In this document: one piece after another, positions 24,684-38,900 of the stretch
How the letters are laid out: each line of letters begins with the position of its first letter
How positions within the stretch are numbered: position 1 is the stretch's first letter
Source of the DNA: Leptolyngbyaceae cyanobacterium clean351
GTDB taxonomy: Bacteria; Cyanobacteriota; Cyanobacteriia; DAIDHW01
NCBI GenBank assembly: GCA_027451865.1
Contig: DAIDHW010000001.1
Location: forward strand, 496,353 to 560,352
Reading direction: 5' to 3'
Length of the DNA stretch: 64,000 nucleotides
Notes under the pieces: generated by a model
Told to the model about the DNA's origin: nothing
What the model saw: the letters and a program-made list of their open reading frames with translations, nothing else
Database searches by the model: none
Program-made: the position numbers and the translations under genes

Positions 24684-27600
24684 ATGACCCAGACCTTGCC
24701 TCTGTTTACCATTCCGGACATGATTGAGATCCAGCGGGCGAGTTTCCGCTGGTTCTTGGAAGAGGGACTTATTGAAGAACTGGAAAGCTTCTCGCCGATT
24801 AGCGATTACACCGGCAAGCTAGAGCTGCATTTTATCGGCAAGGACTACCGCCTCAAGCGCCCCCGCCACGATGTAGACGAGGCCAAGCGGCGGGACAGCA
24901 CCTACGCGGTGCAAATGTACGTCCTGACTCGTCTAATCAATAAAGAAACAGGAGAAATCAAAGACCAAGAGGTGTTTATTGGTGACCTCCCCCTGATGAC
25001 TGACCGGGGTACCTTTATCATCAATGGAGCCGAACGGGTAATCGTCAATCAGATTGTCCGTAGCCCGGGAGTTTACTACAAATCCGAGGTAGATAAGAAT
25101 GGCCGCCGGGCCTACAATGCCAGCCTAATCCCTAACCGGGGAGCTTGGCTAAAGTTTGAAACTGATAAGAACGACTTGGTTTGGGTGCGCATCGACAAGA
25201 CCCGCAAGCTTTCCGCCTACGTGCTCCTCAAGGCCTTGGGCTTCTCAGACAACGAAATTCTCGATGGTCTGCGTCATCCGGAATACTTCCAGAAGACCAT
25301 CGACATGGAAAAGGAAAACCAGCTGAGTGAGGAAGACGCCCTCCTAGAACTGTACCGCAAGCTTAGGCCTGGGGAGCCCCCCACCGTCGCTGGCGGTCAG
25401 TCCCTCCTACACTCGCGCTTCTTTGACCCCAAGCGCTACGACCTGGGGAAGGTCGGTCGCCACAAGCTCAATCGCAAGCTGCGGCTCAACGTTCCAGATG
25501 GGGTGCGAGTTCTGCAGCGGGAGGACATCCTCGCGGCCATCGACTACCTAATCGACCTGGAATTTGACCTGGGTATCACGGACGACATTGACCACCTCGG
25601 CAACCGGCGGGTACGCTCGGTCGGGGAGCTGCTGCAAAACCAGGTGCGGGTAGGCCTCAGCCGCCTAGAGCGGATCATCCGGGAGCGGATGACAGTAGCT
25701 GATGCCAACTCCTTGACTCCAGCGGCTCTGGTCAATCCCAAACCTCTAGTGGCAGCCATTAAAGAGTTTTTTGGCTCTAGCCAGCTGTCCCAGTTCATGG
25801 ACCAAACCAACCCCCTAGCGGAGCTGACCCACAAACGGCGCCTTAGCGCCCTCGGGCCCGGGGGACTGACCCGGGAGCGGGCTGGGTTTGCGGTGCGGGA
25901 TATTCACCCTTCCCACTACGGCCGCATCTGCCCCATCGAGACTCCAGAAGGCCCCAACGCCGGCCTGATCGGCTCCTTGGCCACCAATGCCCGGGTGAAC
26001 GCCTACGGTTTTATTGAAACTCCCTACTACCGGGTGGAGAACGGTCGGGTGCGTAAGGACCTGCCGCCAGTGTACATGACTGCTGACGAGGAGGATGACA
26101 AGCGGGTTGCCCCCGGCGACATTCCCGTTGACCCCCAGGGCAACATCCTCGGGCATACGGTGCCGGTGCGCTACCGCCAAGATTTCACTACCACCAGCCC
26201 CAACCAGGTGGACTACGTAGCCGTCACACCGGTGCAGATCATCTCCATCGCCACTTCCCTAATTCCCTTTTTGGAGCACGACGACGCCAACCGGGCCCTG
26301 ATGGGGTCTAACATGCAGCGCCAAGCAGTGCCCTTGGTGCGACCGGAGCGGCCCCTAGTCGGCACAGGTCTGGAAGCCCAGGCTGCCCGGGACTCAGGGA
26401 TGGTAATCGTCAGCCGCACGGACGGGGAAGTTACCTACGTAGACGCTACACGGATTCGTGTGCGCAACCCCGAGGGCCGGGAGATCGAGTATCCGATTCA
26501 AAAATATCAGCGTTCTAACCAGGATACGTGCCTGAACCAACGGCCGATCGTCTTTGTCGGCGAGCAGATCAAAGCCGGGCAAGTCCTGGCAGACGGCTCC
26601 TCTACTGAAGGAGGGGAGCTAGCCCTCGGGCACAATATCCTAGTGGCCTACATGCCCTGGGAAGGCTACAACTACGAAGACGCGATCCTGATCAGCGAGC
26701 GCCTAGTCCAGGAGGATATCTACACCTCCATCCACATCGAAAAGTTTGAGATCGAAGCCCGCCAAACTAAGCTCGGCCCTGAGGAAATTACCCGGGAGCT
26801 GCCCAACATGTCGGAGGACGCCCTACGGCAGCTAGACGAAGTGGGGATTATCCGCAAGGGAGCCTGGGTGGAGTCGGGAGATATTTTGGTGGGTAAAGTG
26901 ACTCCCAAGGGAGAGTCTGACCAACCCCCGGAGGAAAAACTCCTGCGGGCCATCTTTGGGGAAAAAGCCCGGGATGTACGCGATAACTCCCTACGAGTGC
27001 CAAACGGGGAGCGGGGCCGGGTAGTAGATGTGCGCCTGTTCACCCGAGAGCAGGGGGATGAGCTCCCTCCCGGCGCCAATATGGTGGTGCGGATCTACGT
27101 GGCCCAAAAACGCAAGATCCAGGTGGGGGACAAAATGGCCGGTCGCCACGGCAATAAAGGAATTGTCTCCCGGATCATGCCAGCAGAGGACATGCCCTAC
27201 CTGCCCGACGGTACCCCAGTAGATATCGTTCTCAACCCCCTAGGGGTACCTTCACGCATGAATGTAGGTCAGGTCTACGAATGCCTTTTGGCCTGGGCCG
27301 GGGAAAACCTGCAGCGGCGCTTCAAGGTGACCCCCTTCGATGAAATGTACGGGTTTGAGACTTCCCGGACTATCGTCCATGGCAAGCTCCAGGAGGCTCG
27401 GGAGACCACCGGCCAAGACTGGGTCTTTAACCCCAATGACCCAGGTAAAATCCAGCTATTTGATGGCCGCACGGGTGAACCCTTTGACCGACCGGTAACC
27501 GTGGGCAAGGCCTACATGCTCAAACTGGTGCACCTGGTAGACGATAAGATCCACGCACGCTCTACGGGTCCCTACTCCCTAGTCACCCAACAACCCCTAG

Positions 27601-27977
27601 GGGGCAAGGCCCAGCAGGGGGGACAACGGTTTGGAGAAATGGAAGTGTGGGCCCTAGAAGCCTTCGGCGCCGCCTACATTCTCCAGGAGCTGTTGACGGT
27701 CAAGTCCGATGACATGCACGGACGCAACGAGGCCCTCAACGCCATTGTCAAAGGTAAAGCTATCCCCCGGCCCGGGACCCCTGAGTCCTTCAAGGTGCTG
27801 ATGCGGGAACTGCAATCCCTCGGTTTGGATGTGGCGGTGTACAAGGTCCAAACCCGGGAAGATGGTGGTACTCGAGACGCCGAGGTAGACCTAATGACAG
27901 ATGTTAACAACCGCCGCACCCCCTCTCGGCCTACCTACGAATCCATGAGCCGTGAGGAACTTGAAGAAGAGGTTTAA
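24684..27977 (+). CDS. rpoB: RNA polymerase beta subunit
   Basis: The 1097-residue beta subunit that forms one jaw of the catalytic cleft. Landmarks include [11 protein letters not shown] near residue 124, the fork region [21 protein letters not shown] (rifampicin-binding site) and the [10 protein letters not shown] motif near 820. The fork has the rifampicin-sensitive pattern by inspection. I use the ATG at 24684, which has GAGGAG just upstream, rather than a TTG four codons earlier. rpoC1 follows after 37 bases. Confidence 0.98.
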   Translation: MTQTLPLFTIPDMIEIQRASFRWFLEEGLIEELESFSPISDYTGKLELHFIGKDYRLKRPRHDVDEAKRRDSTYAVQMYVLTRLINKETGEIKDQEVFIGDLPLMTDRGTFIINGAERVIVNQIVRSPGVYYKSEVDKNGRRAYNASLIPNRGAWLKFETDKNDLVWVRIDKTRKLSAYVLLKALGFSDNEILDGLRHPEYFQKTIDMEKENQLSEEDALLELYRKLRPGEPPTVAGGQSLLHSRFFDPKRYDLGKVGRHKLNRKLRLNVPDGVRVLQREDILAAIDYLIDLEFDLGITDDIDHLGNRRVRSVGELLQNQVRVGLSRLERIIRERMTVADANSLTPAALVNPKPLVAAIKEFFGSSQLSQFMDQTNPLAELTHKRRLSALGPGGLTRERAGFAVRDIHPSHYGRICPIETPEGPNAGLIGSLATNARVNAYGFIETPYYRVENGRVRKDLPPVYMTADEEDDKRVAPGDIPVDPQGNILGHTVPVRYRQDFTTTSPNQVDYVAVTPVQIISIATSLIPFLEHDDANRALMGSNMQRQAVPLVRPERPLVGTGLEAQAARDSGMVIVSRTDGEVTYVDATRIRVRNPEGREIEYPIQKYQRSNQDTCLNQRPIVFVGEQIKAGQVLADGSSTEGGELALGHNILVAYMPWEGYNYEDAILISERLVQEDIYTSIHIEKFEIEARQTKLGPEEITRELPNMSEDALRQLDEVGIIRKGAWVESGDILVGKVTPKGESDQPPEEKLLRAIFGEKARDVRDNSLRVPNGERGRVVDVRLFTREQGDELPPGANMVVRIYVAQKRKIQVGDKMAGRHGNKGIVSRIMPAEDMPYLPDGTPVDIVLNPLGVPSRMNVGQVYECLLAWAGENLQRRFKVTPFDEMYGFETSRTIVHGKLQEARETTGQDWVFNPNDPGKIQLFDGRTGEPFDRPVTVGKAYMLKLVHLVDDKIHARSTGPYSLVTQQPLGGKAQQGGQRFGEMEVWALEAFGAAYILQELLTVKSDDMHGRNEALNAIVKGKAIPRPGTPESFKVLMRELQSLGLDVAVYKVQTREDGGTRDAEVDLMTDVNNRRTPSRPTYESMSREELEEEV

Positions 27978-28014
27978 CGGTTTACGACCCCTAAAGTACT
28001 AGAGATTCCCCCCT

Positions 28015-29904
<1,890 letters not shown>

Positions 29905-29938
29905 GGAAGCCCACAATTATTTCGGGGATTGGTAAGTC

Positions 29939-32900
29939 ATGACCGACCAGCAACAAACTCTGCCCGTATTTCGGAATCGGGTGATCGACAAGGGTCAAAT
30001 CCGCAAGCTGATCACCTGGTCTTTTACTCACCATGGCACCGCCCGCACCGCCCAAATGGCCGACTTAATCAAGGATCTGGGCTTCCGCTACGCCACCAAG
30101 GCTGGGGTATCCATCAGCGTCGATGACCTGAAGGTACCCCCCGGCAAGCGCCAGTTGATCGAAGCGGCGGAGGCCACCATCGAGGAAACCGAAGCCCGCT
30201 ACACCCGGGGGGAAATCACTGAGGTGGAGCGCTTCCAAAAGGTAATTGACACCTGGAACATCACCAATGAGTCCCTCAAGGACCAGGTGGTGAGCAATTT
30301 CCGGGCCAACGAGCCCCTCAACTCCGTCTACATGATGGCTTTTTCCGGGGCTCGGGGAAACATCTCCCAGGTGAGGCAGTTAGTGGGTATGCGCGGCTTA
30401 ATGGCCAATCCCCAGGGGGAAATTATTGACCTGCCGATCAAAACTAACTTTCGGGAAGGACTAACGGTCACCGAGTACATCATCTCCTCCTACGGGGCCC
30501 GCAAAGGCCTGGTAGATACGGCCCTGCGCACCGCCGACTCGGGCTACCTGACCCGTCGCCTGGTGGATGTGTCTCAAGATGTGATCATTCGGGAAACTGA
30601 CTGTGGAACCGAAAAAGGGGTCCGGGCCCGGGGAATGCGCGACGGCAACCGCGTCCTGATTCCCCTGCAAGACCGTCTGTTAGGCCGCCTCCTGGCGGAG
30701 GATGTCCAAGACCCCCAAACTGGGGAAGTGTTAGCCCAGCGTAACCAGGCGGTGGATGAGGAATTGGCCCTAAAAATAGTCAAGCACGGGGTTGAAGAAG
30801 TCCTGGTGCGCTCACCCCTGACCTGCGAGGCCTCCCGCTCTGTCTGTCAGGCCTGCTACGGCTGGAGCTTGGCCCACGGTCACCTGGTCGATATTGGTGA
30901 GGCGGTAGGGATCATTGCCGCTCAATCCATTGGCGAACCGGGCACCCAGCTGACCATGCGCACCTTCCACACGGGCGGGGTATTTACCGGGGAGACTGCC
31001 CAGCAACTCCAAGCCCCCAGCGCCGGCGTGGTGTGCTACCCCAAAAGTCTGCGGGTCCGTCCTTTCCGAACTCGCCACGGAGATGAGGCCATGATTACCG
31101 AGGCCCACGGGGAGGTAATCCTAGAGACCAGTCAGGGAGCCCAGGCTTTTCCCTTGCCCCTAGCTTCTATCTTGATGGTAGACAACGGCCAGACGGTCCA
31201 AAAGGGACAAATGATCGCCGAAACCCCTAGCCCTGGCCGGACCCGCAAAACCACGGAGAAAGCCCAAAAGGACGTAGCCTCCCACCTGGCGGGGGAAGTC
31301 AGGTTTGCAGACATCGTGCCGGAAGAAAAACGAGACCGGCAGGGGAATACCACCCGCAACGCCCAAAAGGGAGGTTTGGTATGGGTTCTTTCTGGTGAGG
31401 TTTACAATCTCCCCCCGGGGGCTGAGCCCACGGTCAAAAACGGCGACCAGGTGGCCGAGGGGGATATCCTAGCCCAGACCAAGCTGGTTACTGACCACGG
31501 TGGGGTAGTGCGGCTGCCCCAGGAGCAAGACACTGCTAAGGGGGGCCGGGAAGTAGAGATTGTCACTGCCTCAGTGCTCCTCAACAAAGCCTCAGTACGT
31601 GTGGAAAGTCATCAAGGCCGGGAGCATTACCTGCTTGAGACCCAAGGGGATAGGGGGGCCCGCCAAACCTTTTCCCTCAAGGCTACCCCCGGTACCAAGG
31701 TCCAAAACCACCAAGTGGTAGCGGAGCTGATCGAGGAGCAGTACCGGACCACTACCGGCGGAATCCTCAAGTATGCCGGGGTGGAGGTGGCTAAAAAGGG
31801 TAAGGCCAAACAAGGCTACGAGGTGATCCGTGGTGGGACATTGCTGTGGATTGCCGAGGAGACCCACGAGATCAATAAGGACATCTCATTACTGTTGGTG
31901 GAGGATGGCTGTCTGGTGGAACCGGGCACCGAGGTAGTTAAGGACATCTTCTGCCAAATTGGCGGGGTAGTGGAGGTAACCGAGAAAAATGACATTCTCC
32001 GGGAGATCGTGATTAAACCTGGGGAGTTACATCAAATTGTGGTGAAGCCTGAAGAGGCAGCCCCTGGGTTTGAGAGTGACACGATCAAAACTGTCAAGGC
32101 CGACCTAGATAAGACTTTGGTTTATCCAGGCACCCAAATCACCCCTGGCTTGGTAGCTGAGGACCTGCGTTACGTCGAGTATCTGGAGACTCCCACGGGG
32201 CCGGCGGTACTCCTACGGCCGGTGGAGGAATACCCCATCCCCGATGAGCCAGCCGTACCTAGTCAAGAGTCCAGCACCGACACGGCGGGATCGATTTGTC
32301 TGCGGACCGTCCAACGCCTGCCCTACAAGGATGGCGAACGGGTCAAATCCATTGCCGGGGTAGAGTTGTTGCGTACCCAACTAGTACTAGACATTGAAAA
32401 GGATGCCCCCCAGTTGGTGGCGGACATCGAGCTAGTAGAAGACCCCAAAGACCCTGAAGTTAAGCGCCTGCAGCTGGTCATTCTGGAGTCTTTGGTGGTG
32501 CGGCGGGATATCACTGCTGATCCTACCCAGGGCAGCACTGTTACTCGCCTCCTAGTTCAGGAGGGGCAAGTAGTCCCCCCCGGAGCCGTGGTGGCCCGTA
32601 CCGAGATCCAGTGTAAGGAAGGGGGACAGATCCGTGGTATCCGAGAAGGTGACGAAACCGTCCGGCGGCTGCTGGTGCTGCGCCACTCGGATCAGCAGGT
32701 GGTGGAAACAGCTCAAAAACCCTCAGTCGCTAAGGGAGAATTGATCGTGGCCGGTCAATTGATCGCCCCGGGTTGCCCTTTGGAGGCTTCTGGCCAAGTC
32801 CTAGAGGTAGAAGCCAACCGGGTAAAAATTCGCCTAGGCCGGCCCTACCGTGTCTCCCCGGGGGCTGTACTACATGTAGACGACGGAGACCTAGTACAAC

Positions 32901-33919
32901 GGGGGGATAACCTGGTACTGCTAGTGTTTGAGCGCACTAAGACCGGAGATATCATCCAGGGTTTACCCCGCATCGAAGAGCTCCTTGAGGCCCGCAAGCC
33001 CCGGGAAGCCTGCATCCTGGCTCAACGGCCAGGGATTGCTCAAGTAGTACATAGTGACGATGACACTGCCCAGATCAAGGTGGTTGAGCAGGATGGAGTA
33101 GTAACGGACTACGTGATGAACTCCGGGCAGACGGTGATCATCTCCGACGGGCAAGCGGTGGAGGCTGGCGAACCTCTCACCGACGGGCCGGTTAACCCCC
33201 ACGACATTTTAGAGATTTACTTTCGGTTCTACCGTGAGAGCCTGGGGATCTACGACGCGGCCTTGATCAGCCTCCAAAAGGTGCAGATGTTGCTTGTGGG
33301 GGAAGTGCAGTCAGTTTATCAATCCCAGGGGATTGACATTTCTGACAAGCACATTGAAGTGGTGGTGCGGCAGATGACCTCTAAGGTCAGGGTTGATGAC
33401 GGGGGAGATACCACTCTCCTCCCCGGGGAGTTAGTGGAGTTGTATCAAATGGAACGGGAAAATGAGACCATGGCAATTACCGGCGGTGCTCCCGCCCAGT
33501 ACACCCCGGTCCTGCTAGGTATCACTAAGGCTTCCTTAAACACCGACAGCTTCATCTCCGCCGCCAGCTTCCAAGAAACTACCCGGGTCTTGACCGAGGC
33601 AGCTATCGAGGGCAAATCTGACTGGTTACGGGGTCTGAAGGAAAACGTGATCATCGGCCGCCTAATCCCGGCTGGCACAGGCTTCAACAGCTATGAAGAC
33701 CAGACCAACGGGGACCTAGAGGGAGTAGTAGAAAACGGCAGTGACTACGGGGACGAATTTGCCCTTAAAAATCTCGTCCTAGACGACCGCACGGCCCGGG
33801 TCTATAACCTGGAACGGGGGTTTGAAGACCGACCTAGCTACGGCTATGGCCTCCTGAGTGATGAGGGCCGCCCCCAGATTATCGATGACGAAGAACTGAT
33901 CGACGACCAGGATGAATAG
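29939..33919 (+). CDS. rpoC2: RNA polymerase beta' subunit, C-terminal part
   Basis: A 1326-residue C-terminal part of beta', including the trigger loop and a very large cyanobacteria-type insertion. A zinc site is formed by ETDCGT near residue 220 and [14 protein letters not shown] near 296-309. The trigger-loop region follows as [15 protein letters not shown]. The long middle (about 345-980) is built of repeated beta-rich modules, as in the SI3 insertion. The C-terminal [22 protein letters not shown] and [15 protein letters not shown] segments are conserved. The tail is acidic ([11 protein letters not shown]). Confidence 0.98.
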   Translation: MTDQQQTLPVFRNRVIDKGQIRKLITWSFTHHGTARTAQMADLIKDLGFRYATKAGVSISVDDLKVPPGKRQLIEAAEATIEETEARYTRGEITEVERFQKVIDTWNITNESLKDQVVSNFRANEPLNSVYMMAFSGARGNISQVRQLVGMRGLMANPQGEIIDLPIKTNFREGLTVTEYIISSYGARKGLVDTALRTADSGYLTRRLVDVSQDVIIRETDCGTEKGVRARGMRDGNRVLIPLQDRLLGRLLAEDVQDPQTGEVLAQRNQAVDEELALKIVKHGVEEVLVRSPLTCEASRSVCQACYGWSLAHGHLVDIGEAVGIIAAQSIGEPGTQLTMRTFHTGGVFTGETAQQLQAPSAGVVCYPKSLRVRPFRTRHGDEAMITEAHGEVILETSQGAQAFPLPLASILMVDNGQTVQKGQMIAETPSPGRTRKTTEKAQKDVASHLAGEVRFADIVPEEKRDRQGNTTRNAQKGGLVWVLSGEVYNLPPGAEPTVKNGDQVAEGDILAQTKLVTDHGGVVRLPQEQDTAKGGREVEIVTASVLLNKASVRVESHQGREHYLLETQGDRGARQTFSLKATPGTKVQNHQVVAELIEEQYRTTTGGILKYAGVEVAKKGKAKQGYEVIRGGTLLWIAEETHEINKDISLLLVEDGCLVEPGTEVVKDIFCQIGGVVEVTEKNDILREIVIKPGELHQIVVKPEEAAPGFESDTIKTVKADLDKTLVYPGTQITPGLVAEDLRYVEYLETPTGPAVLLRPVEEYPIPDEPAVPSQESSTDTAGSICLRTVQRLPYKDGERVKSIAGVELLRTQLVLDIEKDAPQLVADIELVEDPKDPEVKRLQLVILESLVVRRDITADPTQGSTVTRLLVQEGQVVPPGAVVARTEIQCKEGGQIRGIREGDETVRRLLVLRHSDQQVVETAQKPSVAKGELIVAGQLIAPGCPLEASGQVLEVEANRVKIRLGRPYRVSPGAVLHVDDGDLVQRGDNLVLLVFERTKTGDIIQGLPRIEELLEARKPREACILAQRPGIAQVVHSDDDTAQIKVVEQDGVVTDYVMNSGQTVIISDGQAVEAGEPLTDGPVNPHDILEIYFRFYRESLGIYDAALISLQKVQMLLVGEVQSVYQSQGIDISDKHIEVVVRQMTSKVRVDDGGDTTLLPGELVELYQMERENETMAITGGAPAQYTPVLLGITKASLNTDSFISAASFQETTRVLTEAAIEGKSDWLRGLKENVIIGRLIPAGTGFNSYEDQTNGDLEGVVENGSDYGDEFALKNLVLDDRTARVYNLERGFEDRPSYGYGLLSDEGRPQIIDDEELIDDQDE

Positions 33920-34044
33920 GTAGCCCCTTCCGGTGGTCAGCCTGATGACCTAGGGGAGAACTGCAGCTATCTGGTAGGATTTGGAAAAAACCAACCCTGC
34001 CCCGACAGCTCGGGTCCCCTCGTCAGGCCTGGCAGCCTTGAAAT

Positions 34045-34080
34045 CCCCTCTGGCCGACTTGGGTCAGGGGAGTTTATCTT
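34045..34080 (+). terminator. Possible terminator after rpoC2
   Basis: CCCCT, a two-base bulge and GGCC pair with GGTCAGGGG across the loop GACTTG, giving a 9-pair stem with one G-U pair. The tail AGTTTATCTT is only partly U-rich. It lies about 125 bases beyond the rpoC2 stop and just before the next small gene. Confidence 0.45.
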
Positions 34081-34112
34081 GACCTCTTGACTCTAGTAAT
34101 TAGGAATCCACC

Positions 34113-34301
34113 ATGATGACCCCCCTTGCCTTGGTTGACCCTCACTTTCCCTTTTCCTTTACCTTGGTTTACATCGTTGGCTTCATCGCGGCGGCAACCT
34201 TGGGCTCAATTGCCTGGTATAATTCCAAGCGGCCCCCGGGGTGGGAAGACCAGACTGACCAACCCCCTTCGGAAGCAGACTCCTCAAACCCTCCCCAGTA
34301 A
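34113..34301 (+). CDS. Small single-helix membrane protein, Psb35-like
   Basis: A 62-residue protein with a hydrophobic helix (residues about 16-38) followed by AWYNSKRPPGWE and an acidic, proline-rich tail. From memory this resembles Synechocystis Ssl2148, named Psb35, which stabilises the CP47 assembly module and its high-light-inducible proteins in photosystem II biogenesis; this was not checked. Tandem ATG codons open the frame, with a weak TAGGA upstream. It probably has its own transcript after the rpoC2 terminator. Confidence 0.6.
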   Translation: MMTPLALVDPHFPFSFTLVYIVGFIAAATLGSIAWYNSKRPPGWEDQTDQPPSEADSSNPPQ

Positions 34302-34361
34302 CCAAAGGCGAGCCTGGGTTTGCCTACGGGGATCGGGGCAGACCCTCGGTCGGAGAACAGT

Positions 34362-35945
34362 ATGCCTCCCGAATCTGTGTTAGTAGTTGGCGCCGGTCCC
34401 GTTGGGTTGGTGATGGCAGCCGAGCTGAAACGTCATGGGGTCCCTTGTCAAATTATTGACCAAGCCCCCCACCCCACAGACAAATCCAAGGCCCTGGCTA
34501 TCTGGAGCCGCACCCTGGAAGTCTTTGCCGCCATGGGCATAGTTGAGCCCTTTTTGGCGGCCGGGGTGAAGAACTACCAAGCGAGGATTTTTGCCCAAGG
34601 CCGGCAGATCCTGGACCTAGACCTAGGAAAGATTCCCAGCCCCTATCCCTGTGTACTCATGCTGCCCCAGAGTCAAACTGAGCAGATCCTCGCTCAGGCA
34701 GGGGGAGTACAGGTGGTAAGAGGAGTACAATTGCTAGGATTTACCCAGGATTCCCAGGGGGTAGAAGTTGAGCTGCGTTATCCCGACCAGAGACAAGAAA
34801 CCTACTCCTGCGGCTGGCTAGTTGGCTGTGATGGGGCCCATAGTACCGTGCGCCACTGCCTAGGTATAGATTTTCCGGGTTCTACTTTCCCTGCTGATTG
34901 GTACCTGGCCGATGTAGCCATCGAAGGTCGTTTACCAGCAGGGCAGTTGGCCTTTTGGGGATCTACCGGGGTGTTAGCGATTCTGGCTGTCCGGCCCGGA
35001 CAGTTCCGCCTAATTGCTAACCTAGATTACCTAGGCCCCCACACTAAGCCTGCTCCCCCCACCCTAGAGCAGATGCAGGCAATAGTTGATCAGCGGGGAC
35101 CGACGGGCTTAACCCTGCGGGACCCGACATGGTTGAGTAGCTTTCGCATTAGTGAGCGCAAGGTGTCAACCTACAGCCAAGGACGGGTGTTTTTAGCTGG
35201 AGATGCTGCCCACGTCCATAGTCCAGTGGGGGGCCAGGGAATGAATACCGGTATCCAGGATGCCTACAACCTGGCCTGGAAACTGGCTTTGGTGGTAAAG
35301 GGCCAGGCTCGGGCAGATCTGCTGGAAAGCTATACCCAGGAGCGCTCTCCCGTGGGCGACCAAGTACTGCGCTCAGCCCGATTCCTCACCTACCTAGCCA
35401 CGGTCCGGACCCCTCCTCTCCAAAGCCTGCGCAATCATCTAGTTAGCCTAGGGAGCCGCCAGGAGCTGATCCAGCGACAGATCCGGGCCCGTCTGTCCCA
35501 GGTGGGGGTAAACTACCACCACAGTTCAATAGTCCAAGGGAGTGGGGGGGGGTTAAGACCCGGTGACCGAGTCCCTGATGTAACCCTTCTTGATCCGGGT
35601 ACTAATGCTTCCTGCCAACTGTTTGACCTGTTCAGTCACCCCCAGCACCATCTTCTTCTACTCGGTCAGGTCCAATCCTGGTCAAACCTGCACCAGTTGG
35701 GCCAACAAATCCACCGGGCCTACGATTCACAAATCCGCCCTATTTTCCTGCTGCCCGGGACACCTGCCAAGATACCAGAATTTGAGTTCCCGGTATGGCT
35801 TGACCCTCAGCAAGTCGTGTACCGACGCTGCCGGGTCCGCCAAAGTGCCCTCTACCTGATTCGCCCCGACGGTTATGTAGGCTTTTCTCAGCAGCCAGCA
35901 ACTGGAGGAGCTCTGCAGGATTATCTTGACAAGATTTTTGCCTAG
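34362..35945 (+). CDS. FAD-dependent monooxygenase (PheA/TfdB-type)
   Basis: A 527-residue flavin hydroxylase. The FAD-binding GAGPVGLVMAAEL is at the N-terminus, the second FAD motif FLAGDAAHVHSPVGGQGMNTG lies near residue 285, and a C-terminal thioredoxin-like domain of about 110 residues ends the protein, as in phenol hydroxylases. It probably hydroxylates an aromatic or polyketide-like compound; the substrate is unknown. The ATG at 34362 has GGAG 6 bases upstream; an earlier in-frame TTG at 34320 is less likely. It ends 2 bases before the convergent cobN. Confidence 0.82.
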   Translation: MPPESVLVVGAGPVGLVMAAELKRHGVPCQIIDQAPHPTDKSKALAIWSRTLEVFAAMGIVEPFLAAGVKNYQARIFAQGRQILDLDLGKIPSPYPCVLMLPQSQTEQILAQAGGVQVVRGVQLLGFTQDSQGVEVELRYPDQRQETYSCGWLVGCDGAHSTVRHCLGIDFPGSTFPADWYLADVAIEGRLPAGQLAFWGSTGVLAILAVRPGQFRLIANLDYLGPHTKPAPPTLEQMQAIVDQRGPTGLTLRDPTWLSSFRISERKVSTYSQGRVFLAGDAAHVHSPVGGQGMNTGIQDAYNLAWKLALVVKGQARADLLESYTQERSPVGDQVLRSARFLTYLATVRTPPLQSLRNHLVSLGSRQELIQRQIRARLSQVGVNYHHSSIVQGSGGGLRPGDRVPDVTLLDPGTNASCQLFDLFSHPQHHLLLLGQVQSWSNLHQLGQQIHRAYDSQIRPIFLLPGTPAKIPEFEFPVWLDPQQVVYRRCRVRQSALYLIRPDGYVGFSQQPATGGALQDYLDKIFA

Positions 35946-35947
35946 GG

Positions 35948-38900
35948 TTAAGGGCTACCCTCAATTACCCCTTCCGCCTGGTGGACGATACTGCGCAACC
36001 GCTCCACGGTAGCCGAGTCAGAGGACCACAAGCCCCGCTGCTCAGCCTCCAGAAGGCGTTCGGCGATGTCCCGCAGGGCCCAGGGATTGTGGCTTTGGAG
36101 AAAGGCTTTCACTTCGGAGTCAAATAGGTAAGCCTCAGTCACCCCTGCGTACATGTGGTCAGTTACACAGCCCGTGGTGGCTCCATAGGCAAATAGGTAA
36201 TCAACCGTAGCCGCCAATTCAAATGCTCCCTTGTAGCCGTGGCGCATCACCCCCCGCAACCATTTGGGATTGACAACCCGCGAGCGGTACACCCGGGCTA
36301 TTTCTTCCGCTAGACGGCGGATGCGGGGGGATTCAGGCCGGGAGTGGTCGCCGAAGTACAGCTGGGGATTGTGGCCTTGGAGGGTGCGCGCAGCAACCGC
36401 TAAGCCCCCCTGAAATTGGTAGTAGTCATCTGAATCAAGCAGGTCGTGCTCGCGATTATCCTGGTTATGCAGGACCACATCCAAGGTCTTCAGGCGCTGT
36501 TTGAACACCTCCGGCACAAAGCTTTCCGTCTCGGTCCCGTAGGCGTAGCTGCTCCAGTTGATGTAGGCCTGGGCTAGATCCGCCTCTGTGCGCCAAATTT
36601 GCGCCTCGATTAAACCCTGCAGCCCCGCCCCGTAGGCCCCGGGTTTAGAGCCAAAGACTCGGTACTGAGCCCGGACGAGGGCTTGCGCGGGGGAGACGCC
36701 GTCGGCCTGCCAAGCTTGACTCTCCTGCCGGACTCGAGCAGCTAGGGGATTTTGGGCTTCAGGTTCCTCCAGGGCCGCCACCGCTGCTACTGCTTGGTTG
36801 AAAAGGGCAATTAAGTTGGGGAAGGCATCCCGGAAGAAACCCGAGATGCGCAGGGTGACATCCACCCGCGGTCGCCCCAGAACTCCCAAGGGCAGCACTT
36901 CAGCCCCCAAAACCCGCCGTGAAGGGCCATCCCACACCGGCTGCACCCCCAACAAGGCTAAGGCCTGGGCCAAGTCGTCTCCGCCGGTGCGCATGGTAGA
37001 TGTGCCCCAAACCGACAAGCCCAGGCAGCGGGGGTATTCCCCTTGGTCCTGGGTGTAGCGCTCAATGAGGGCCTCCGCCGCCCGCCGTCCCAAGGCCCAA
37101 GCGCTTTCTGTCGGCAAGGCCCGCAGGTCTACCGAGTAAAAGTTCCGGCCGGTAGGCAGTACCTCGGGCCGGCCCCGGGTAGGAGCCCCAGCGGGGCCAC
37201 TGGGGACGTATCCTCCCCCCAAACCCCGGAGCAGGCAGTTGATCTCCTGGTCGGTTTGGCGCAAGGCGGGCAGGAGCTGGGTGCTGATCCAAGTGAGTTC
37301 CGCTTGGGTACGGGGGCCAGGGGGGGAGATGGGCGCTCCAGTAATGACCCCTTGAACCAGATCCCTTGCCTGAATTTCTAGGGCCTCCACCCCATCCCCT
37401 ACCGTACGGCCATCCCCTTGCTCCCAGGGTTCTCCTAGGGGAGTGGTTAGGGGATCAAAGGGCCAGGCCCGGTCCGATGCCAAAGCGCGGGTGAGACCCT
37501 GGCGGCCAGCACTAGGACTGCGGGCAATGGCTATAGTCAAGTCCCGCAGTTGCTCCCCCTGGGGACACTGGCCAAGGATGTGTAGCCCGTCACGGATTTG
37601 GGCTTCCTTGAGCTCACACAAATAACCATCCGCCTGGGCAATCCAGTCCGCAGTCGGGGAGCCCAGCTGGGTCAGGTCATAATCTAAATGTTCTGCATCA
37701 ACTAGAGCACGAATCTGCTCCTGGATGGTCCTAACCCGGGGGGGATCGAGGGCTTGGGCCTCATAATACTCATCAATTAAACCCTCGAGGCGTTGGAGAG
37801 GACCATAGAGCTCCCCCCGGGTCAGGGGGGGGGTGAGGTGGTCGAGGATCACCGCCTGAGCCCGGCGTTTGGCCTGAGCGCCTTCCCCGGGGTCATTAAC
37901 GATGAAGGGATATAGGTGGGGCATAGGTCCTAAGGTCACCTCCGGATAACAGGTATTATCTAGGGCAATACTTTTCCCCGGCAGCCACTCTAGGTTGCCG
38001 TGTTTACCCACGTGCACCACCACCTGGGCAAACCGGCGCACCCACGCGTAAAAGGCTAAGTAGGAATGGGGCGGCTCGAGATCAGGAGCATGGTAGTTGA
38101 GGGCAGGGTCCTGGTCGTAGCCCCGGGGAGGCTGAATCCCAACAAACACGTGGCCTAGGACCAGGCCAGGCACGGCAAAGGGTTCCTGGGAGGCTTCTCC
38201 CCAGCGCTGGCTAATACCTGAGCGCACCGCCGCCGGGAGGGTCGCCCAGAAAGCCTGGTACTCAGAGGCACAGAGGCTCTGGGTGACGGGGTGAGCCTGG
38301 GTTTCCGGGTCGTTGGTGACCCCCTGGGTCAGCCGCTCAATTAAGGCAGCCGGGGTGCCCGGAGGGTCATCAACCCGGTAGCCGGCTTGGGCTAGAGCCC
38401 GTAAAATCCCCACACAGCTAGCAGGGGTATCTAGGCCAACCCCGTTAGCGAGGCGACCATTGCGATGGGGATAGTTAGCCAGAATCAAGGCAACCCGCCG
38501 CTGGTCAGGGGGTGTCTGGCGCAGGCGCACCCAATTAGAGGCCAGTTGGGCTACCCAGGCGATCCGCTCCGGGAGGGGCTCGTAGTCCACTACTGGGGTT
38601 TCTAACCTAGGGTCCCAGCGGGTCGATTGCTTACAGGAAATCACCCGGGTGGTAATCCGGCCGTCCATTTCCGGCAAAACCACATGCATAGCCAGGTCCC
38701 GGGGAGAAAGACCAGTTAAGCCCTCCCTCCAGTCCGTCTGGCTGCCACCACTGCAGATCGCCTGCAGGACCGGCACGTCCAGGCGCTCCCACAGGTCCAC
38801 TCGTCCCCCCTGGGCCAGGGAAAAGCCAGTGGTGGTGATCACTAGTTCAATCGGCTGCTCCAGGTGCTCCAGAAGTTGCCCCTGCAGGTCGGGATCCGTC

